Assembly (NCBI GenBank): GCA_028698405.1
Contig: JAQVDF010000034.1
Span: forward strand, 1 to 9,880
From: Phenylobacterium sp.
GTDB lineage: Bacteria; Pseudomonadota; Alphaproteobacteria; Caulobacterales; Caulobacteraceae
Direction of reading: 5' to 3'
Length of the DNA: 9,880 nt
The translations under genes and the position numbers were made by a program. Positions 6,064-9,880 of the stretch are shown here, piece after piece. Positions within the stretch are counted from its first letter, which is position 1. Each line of letters opens with the position of its first letter. The notes beneath the pieces were generated by a model, which worked only from the letters and a program-made list of their open reading frames with translations, did not search any database and was not told the DNA's origin.

Positions 6064-6091
6064 TTGACGGCTGCGCTTGCGCTGCTATTGC
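6064..6091 (+). promoter_or_regulatory. Sigma-73-like promoter of the TonB receptor operon
   Basis: TTGACGG (6064-6070) is a perfect fit to the Caulobacter -35 consensus TTGaCgS. GCTATTGC (6084-6091) matches five of seven defined positions of GCTAnAWC, and the 13-base gap is within the usual 10-14. Transcription would begin near 6097-6100, giving a leader of only about 20-25 bases before ATG 6121. Assignment is by consensus matching. Confidence 0.55.
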
Positions 6092-6120
6092 GAGGCGTTC
6101 TCAGTAATTGGGCGGGTTGG

Positions 6121-8265
6121 ATGATGTTTGCCAGAGCGCCGCAGGTGATCGCGGCAGGTGTTGCGGCGGGGGTCGTCTCGCTGGGGGCTGCGGGAACGGC
6201 TTCGGCGGACGACGCGGGGCCGCCGACCGAGGTCGAGGGCGTGGTGGTCACCGCCGCGGGCTACGAGCAGAAGGTCGTCGAGGCGCCGGCCAGCATCAGC
6301 GTGATCGCGCGCGACGACATCCAGCAGATGCGCGCCTCCAGCTTGGCCGAGGTGCTGAGCTCTGTCGAGGGCGTGGACGTCGGCGGTTCGGTCGGCAAGA
6401 GCGGCGGCCTCGACATCTCCATCCGCGGCATGGCCTCGGACTACACCCTGATCCTGATCGACGGCCGCCGCCAGAACACCGCCGGCAGCGTCACGCCCAA
6501 TGGCTTCGGCGAGACGGCGACCAGCTTCCTGCCTCCGGTCAGCGCCATCGAGCGGGTCGAGGTGGTGCGCGGCCCGATGTCGACCCTCTACGGCTCGGAC
6601 GCCATGGGCGGGGTGGTCAACATCATAACCCGGCGGACCTCCGACGTCTGGACCGGCTCGGTCTCGGCCAACCGCACCTTCCAGACCGACGAAGAGTTCG
6701 GCGACCTGTGGGGCGGCGACTTCTACGTCACCGGCCCGTTGGGCTCGGCGCCGCTGACGCTGGCCCTGCGCGGCCGTTACGCCGAGCGCGAGGAGTCCAA
6801 GCTGACCTTCGTCGGCGTGGACGGGGCCCCCTCGCCGGTCACAGGCTTCGGCCGCAGCGCGACCGCCTCGGAAATCTGGAGCCTGGGCGGCCGGCTGGGC
6901 CTGATCGCCTTCGAGAATCACGACGTTTGGCTGGACGTCGATGTCGCCCGCCAGTGGTACGACAACTCGCGCGGCCAGATGGGCACGAACACCACGGCCG
7001 GCGGCTATGCGAACGCGCTCGAGTTCAATCGCGATCAGTACCTGCTGGCCCACAACTGGCGCCTGCCCTTCGGGACGCTGGAATCCACCCTCTCGCAGGG
7101 CGTGACCGAAACCATCGGCCGGCTCATTCCCCAGGGCGTGCCGGGCGCCGGCGGGCCGCGCGAGCTGAAGTCCACCAACACCATCTTCGACACCAAGCTG
7201 TTCACCGGCTTCGGCGACCACACCCTGACGGTCGGCGGCCAGTACTGGGACGCCGAAATGGTCGACGGAGTCGCCCCCGAGACCTTCGAGCACGTGCAGT
7301 GGGCGGTGTTCGCGGAGGACACCTGGCGGATCAACGAGACGCTGGCGCTGACCGTCGGCGCACGCCACGACGATCACTCCAAGTTCGGAGCCCACTTCAG
7401 CCCCCGCGCCTACCTGGTGTGGAACCCGAACGACGCCTGGACCGTGAAGGGCGGGGTCAGCAAGGGCTTCAAGACCCCGCGGCTCGAACAGCTCGCCGAA
7501 GGCATCAACGGCTTCGGCCAGCAGGGCCGCCTGCCGCTGCTCGGCACGCCCACCCTGCAGCCGGAAACCAGCGTCTCCTCCGAGCTGGTGGTCTACTACG
7601 ACGCCGGCGGCCGGCTGACCGCCCAGGCGACGCTGTTCCACAACGAGTTCAAGGACAAGATCGCGACTGGCCAGCCGGTGGCCAACTGCACCTTCGGCCT
7701 GACCCGGGCGCAGTACGACGCCGGCGCCTATCCGACCACCGGCTGCATCGACGTCGGCTTCTGGCCCAACCATGCGACCTTCGGCCAGAGCATCAACATC
7801 GACGAGGCGGTCACCCGCGGGGTGGAGGCCTCGGTCCGCTTCGAGCCCACCGATGCCTGGACGCTGTCGGCCAACTACACCTTCACGGAGAGCGAGCAGA
7901 AGAGCGGCGCCTCCAAGGGCCGCCCGCTCACCGACACCCCCAAGCACATGCTGAACGGGCGGATCACCTGGCGGCCTACCGAGCGGCTGACCGGCTGGCT
8001 GAGCGGCGAGTACCGCAGCGAGCGGTTCCGCGGCGACGGCGCGGCGCGCGACGCGCTCGGCGACTTCAAGGCTTACGAGCTGTTCCACCTGGGCGGCTCG
8101 TACCAGCTGACCGACAAGGTCCGGCTGAACGCGGCGATCTACAACCTGTTCGACAAGGACTTCGTGCGTCTGCTGCCCTATGGGTCGCCGGTGCAGTATG
8201 CGCCCGAGTATACGAACAACCAGGAGCCGCGGCGGCTCTGGGTGGGGGTGAATGTCGAGTTCTGA
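6121..8265 (+). CDS. TonB-dependent outer-membrane receptor, siderophore type (probable ferric-chelate uptake)
   Basis: This is a 714-aa outer-membrane receptor for energy-dependent uptake, probably of a ferric siderophore; the ligand is unknown. From ATG 6121 there is a clear signal peptide (VIAAGVAAGVVSLGAAGTASA, cleavage after about residue 29). A TonB-box-like VEGVVVTA (38-45) and the plug domain (about 45-172) follow. Plug signatures include APASISVIARDDI, SIRGMASDYTLILIDGRRQN (100-119) and IERVEVVRGPMSTLYGSDAMGGVVNIITRR (143-172). The rest is the 22-strand barrel, ending RRLWVGVNVEF with a terminal Phe. Cys523 and Cys542 probably form a disulfide in an extracellular loop. ATG 6124 is an alternative start; the ribosome-binding site is weak (GGGCGGG). 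The next gene overlaps its end by 14 bases. Fur-like and sigma-73-like sites upstream suggest induction by iron limitation. Confidence 0.93.
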   Translation: MMFARAPQVIAAGVAAGVVSLGAAGTASADDAGPPTEVEGVVVTAAGYEQKVVEAPASISVIARDDIQQMRASSLAEVLSSVEGVDVGGSVGKSGGLDISIRGMASDYTLILIDGRRQNTAGSVTPNGFGETATSFLPPVSAIERVEVVRGPMSTLYGSDAMGGVVNIITRRTSDVWTGSVSANRTFQTDEEFGDLWGGDFYVTGPLGSAPLTLALRGRYAEREESKLTFVGVDGAPSPVTGFGRSATASEIWSLGGRLGLIAFENHDVWLDVDVARQWYDNSRGQMGTNTTAGGYANALEFNRDQYLLAHNWRLPFGTLESTLSQGVTETIGRLIPQGVPGAGGPRELKSTNTIFDTKLFTGFGDHTLTVGGQYWDAEMVDGVAPETFEHVQWAVFAEDTWRINETLALTVGARHDDHSKFGAHFSPRAYLVWNPNDAWTVKGGVSKGFKTPRLEQLAEGINGFGQQGRLPLLGTPTLQPETSVSSELVVYYDAGGRLTAQATLFHNEFKDKIATGQPVANCTFGLTRAQYDAGAYPTTGCIDVGFWPNHATFGQSINIDEAVTRGVEASVRFEPTDAWTLSANYTFTESEQKSGASKGRPLTDTPKHMLNGRITWRPTERLTGWLSGEYRSERFRGDGAARDALGDFKAYELFHLGGSYQLTDKVRLNAAIYNLFDKDFVRLLPYGSPVQYAPEYTNNQEPRRLWVGVNVEF

Positions 8266-8911
8266 GGCTGTCGACCAGCTGGCCGAGCGGGCGCGGGCCA
8301 AGAAACGCGCCCAGACGCGGGCGGCCATCCTGCGCCAGACCGTGCGCTGGCACTGGATCAGCGCCGCCATCTGCCTGGTCGGCATGCTGCTGTTCGCGAT
8401 CACCGGCGTGACGCTGAACCACGCCGGGGCGATCGAGGGCTCGCCAAAGCGCATCGAGCGCGCGGCCGAGGCGCCGGAACCGGTCGTGCAGGCCCTGCGC
8501 GCAGCGGGCGAGGGCGCGCTGCCGGCGGAAGCCCGTCGCTGGGCGGGCGAGGCGCTGGACGTGCGCATTCCCGCGTCCGCGCCGGTGGAGTGGTCCGAGG
8601 AGGAGGCCTATGTCGCCCTGCCGGGCCCCGGCTCCGACGCCTGGGTGAGCATCGACCTGGGCAGCGGCGAAGCGCTCTACGAGCGCACTGACCGTGGTCC
8701 GGTCGCCTACCTCAACGACCTGCACAAGGGCCGCAACACCGGTGCGGCGTGGAGCTGGTTCATCGACATCTTCGCGCTCGGCTGCGTGGTGTTCTGCGTG
8801 ACCGGCCTGATCCTGCTGCAGATGCACGCCCACGCCCGGCGCACGACCTGGCCGCTGGTGGCGGCGGGGCTGATCATCCCCCTGCTGCTCGCCCTGTTCC
8901 TGATCCATTGA
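8252..8911 (+). CDS. PepSY-associated TM helix protein (candidate inner-membrane ferric-chelate reductase)
   Basis: This 219-aa inner-membrane protein resembles the PepSY_TM-like families found beside TonB receptors. A basic cytoplasmic N-terminus leads into TM1 (about 35-55, ISAAICLVGMLLFAITGVTL). A periplasmic PepSY-like portion (about 56-160) follows, then the hallmark DLHKGRNTGAAWSWFIDIFA (156-175) entering TM2 (about 168-190) and TM3 (200-218). Histidines 34, 57, 158, 192 and 194 lie at membrane borders and could bind heme or metal. Known relatives such as Pseudomonas FoxB are implicated in reducing ferric siderophores at the inner membrane, so a similar role is inferred here. The start ATG 8252 lies inside the receptor gene (14-base overlap), with GGTGGGGGTGA just upstream. 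This implies translational coupling. Confidence 0.88.
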   Translation: MSSSEAVDQLAERARAKKRAQTRAAILRQTVRWHWISAAICLVGMLLFAITGVTLNHAGAIEGSPKRIERAAEAPEPVVQALRAAGEGALPAEARRWAGEALDVRIPASAPVEWSEEEAYVALPGPGSDAWVSIDLGSGEALYERTDRGPVAYLNDLHKGRNTGAAWSWFIDIFALGCVVFCVTGLILLQMHAHARRTTWPLVAAGLIIPLLLALFLIH

Positions 8912-8923
8912 GGTAAGCGTCCC

Positions 8924-9451
8924 ATGCGGATTCCGCGACTTCCGTTGTTCACCACGGCCATCGCCGGCGCCGCGGCCGCGCCCGCCGCTGCGAGCGCGGC
9001 CGAGCTGCAGGTCAGCGTCGAGATCCCCCGGCTGACCGTCGCCGAGTACCACCGCCCCTACGTGGCGCTGTGGATCGAGAAGCCGGACCAGACCGCAGTG
9101 AAGACGCTGGCCGTCTGGTACGACACCAAGCTGAAGGCCAACGAGGGCGCGACCTGGCTGAAGGACATGCGCACCTGGTGGCGCCGCGCCGGTCGCTCGA
9201 TGACCATGCCGGCCGACGGGATCAGCGGCCCGACCAAGGCTCCCGGCAAGCACCAGCTGACTTTCGGCGCGGCCCAGCTCGGGGCGCTGCCGCCCGGCCA
9301 GTACAATCTGGTCGTCGAGGCCGCCCGCGAGGTCGGCGGCCGTGAGGTGGTCAAGGCGCCCTTCACCTGGCCCGCGTCCGGCGGCGCCAAGACCAGTTCG
9401 GCCAAGGGCGCCAGCGAGCTCGGCGCCGTCACCGTCACCGTCAAACCCTAG
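8924..9451 (+). CDS. Secreted DUF2271 protein of the metal-uptake operon
   Basis: This is a predicted periplasmic protein of 175 aa with a signal peptide (residues 1-25, cleavage after AAASA), leaving about 150 residues. It fits the DUF2271 family. RPYVALWIEKPD (44-55), VKTLAVWYDTKL (59-70) and WLKDMRTWWRRAGR (78-91) are characteristic blocks, followed by LPPGQYNLVVEAAREVGG (122-139), a beta-sandwich-like strand pair. Its biochemical role is unknown. It has no cysteines. GAGG (8910-8913) lies ten bases before the start, and the gap to the PepSY gene is 12 bases, so it is in the same operon. Family members often sit beside PepSY and DUF4198 genes, which points to a shared periplasmic step in metal handling. 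Confidence 0.88.
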   Translation: MRIPRLPLFTTAIAGAAAAPAAASAAELQVSVEIPRLTVAEYHRPYVALWIEKPDQTAVKTLAVWYDTKLKANEGATWLKDMRTWWRRAGRSMTMPADGISGPTKAPGKHQLTFGAAQLGALPPGQYNLVVEAAREVGGREVVKAPFTWPASGGAKTSSAKGASELGAVTVTVKP

Positions 9452-9465
9452 AGAGGATCGCCCCC

Positions 9466-9880
9466 ATGGCAGACCTTCGCTCCGCCGCCGGCCTCGCGCT
9501 CGGCCTCGCCGCCCTGCTCGCCGCGCCGTCCGCCCAGGCGCACCGGATGTGGATGACCCCTTCGGCGACCGTACTGTCGGGCGAGGAGGCCTGGGTGACG
9601 GTGGATGCGGCGGTGTCCAACACCCTGTTCCACCCGGACCATGTGCCGATGCGGCTGGACGGGGTGACGGTGGTGGCCCCCGACGGCTCGAACCAGGCGC
9701 CGGAGAACCCCTCCACCGGCAAGTACCGTTCGGTGTTCGACGCGCGCCTCGCCAGGCCCGGAACCTACAAGATCGTTTCGACCACCGAGGGGGCGATGGC
9801 CTCGTACAAGGTCGGTGGGGAGACCAAGCGCTGGCGCGGCCCGGCCGCCGAGCTGAAGGCCGCCATCCCCGAAGGCGCCG
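9466..9880 (+). CDS. Secreted DUF4198 protein, N-terminal 138 residues (runs off right edge)
   Basis: This periplasmic protein matches the DUF4198 family, whose members occur with TonB receptors and nickel/cobalt uptake systems; the function here is unproved. The signal peptide (residues 1-25, AALLAAPSAQA) is followed directly by HRMWMTPSATVLSGEEAWVTVD. Cleavage after AQA would leave histidine as the first mature residue. FHPDHVP (55-61) adds two more histidines, and RPGTYKIVSTTEG (97-109) is an Ig-like strand motif. AGAGGA (9452-9457), eight bases before ATG 9466, supports the start. The gap to the DUF2271 gene is 14 bases. Family proteins are usually about 230-280 aa, so roughly half is missing beyond base 9880. 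Confidence 0.88.
   Translation, partial: MADLRSAAGLALGLAALLAAPSAQAHRMWMTPSATVLSGEEAWVTVDAAVSNTLFHPDHVPMRLDGVTVVAPDGSNQAPENPSTGKYRSVFDARLARPGTYKIVSTTEGAMASYKVGGETKRWRGPAAELKAAIPEGA

Noticed and set aside
6085..8568. 827-residue open frame on the minus strand
   Set aside because: It lies antisense to the TonB receptor, whose signal peptide, plug motifs and terminal Phe are clear. Long antisense frames are expected at this GC content.
8066..9253. 395-residue open frame on the minus strand over the PepSY and DUF2271 genes
   Set aside because: It is low-complexity Arg/Ala/Gly/His-rich translation opposite well-supported genes.

Overview
The window is about 70% GC and densely coded. It reads as the chromosome of an alphaproteobacterium, most likely Caulobacterales (Caulobacter/Phenylobacterium-like). 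The grounds are the GC content and codon use, the protein families present, and two promoter candidates that resemble the Caulobacter sigma-73 consensus (TTGaCgS, 10-14 bases, GCTAnAWC). The family placement is an inference. I see no tRNA, rRNA, CRISPR array, transposase or integrase.

Layout. (1) 1-1250, minus strand: the peroxide-detoxifying pair ahpC-ahpF (ahpF runs off the left edge), with an OxyR-type dyad upstream of ahpC and a strong GC hairpin between the genes. (2) 1357-3208, plus strand: a GNAT acetyltransferase, a TIGR00266/AIM24-family protein, and a 100-aa orphan protein resembling the N-terminal part of HigA antitoxins without the DNA-binding domain. A perfect 7-7-7 inverted repeat precedes the orphan. 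(3) 3209-3465: a 257-base gap with no gene but strong hairpins. (4) 3466-5272, plus strand: a complete minC-minD-minE division-site operon, with minD and minE overlapping. (5) 5283-5989, minus strand: an isochorismatase-family cysteine hydrolase followed by the broken remnant of a GFA (CENP-V/GFA, zinc-binding) gene, tail-to-tail with minE. (6) 5990-6120: a divergent control region with a Fur-box-like sequence and a good sigma-73-like promoter. (7) 6121-9880, plus strand: a tightly packed, probably iron-regulated operon of TonB-dependent receptor, PepSY-type inner-membrane protein, secreted DUF2271 protein and secreted DUF4198 protein (runs off the right edge).

How it works together. AhpC reduces peroxides and AhpF re-reduces AhpC with NAD(P)H; the OxyR-like site suggests peroxide induction. 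MinC inhibits FtsZ, MinD brings MinC to the membrane, and MinE displaces MinD to set the division site. The last operon looks like a metal (probably ferric-chelate) uptake module: outer-membrane receptor, candidate inner-membrane reductase, and two small periplasmic proteins of unsettled role. The least understood part of the window is the DUF2271/DUF4198 pair. The predicted mature DUF4198 protein starts with histidine, which hints at metal binding. Nothing here is clearly a wholly undescribed system; the best leads are this metal module, the HigA-like orphan with its dyad, and the GFA remnant.
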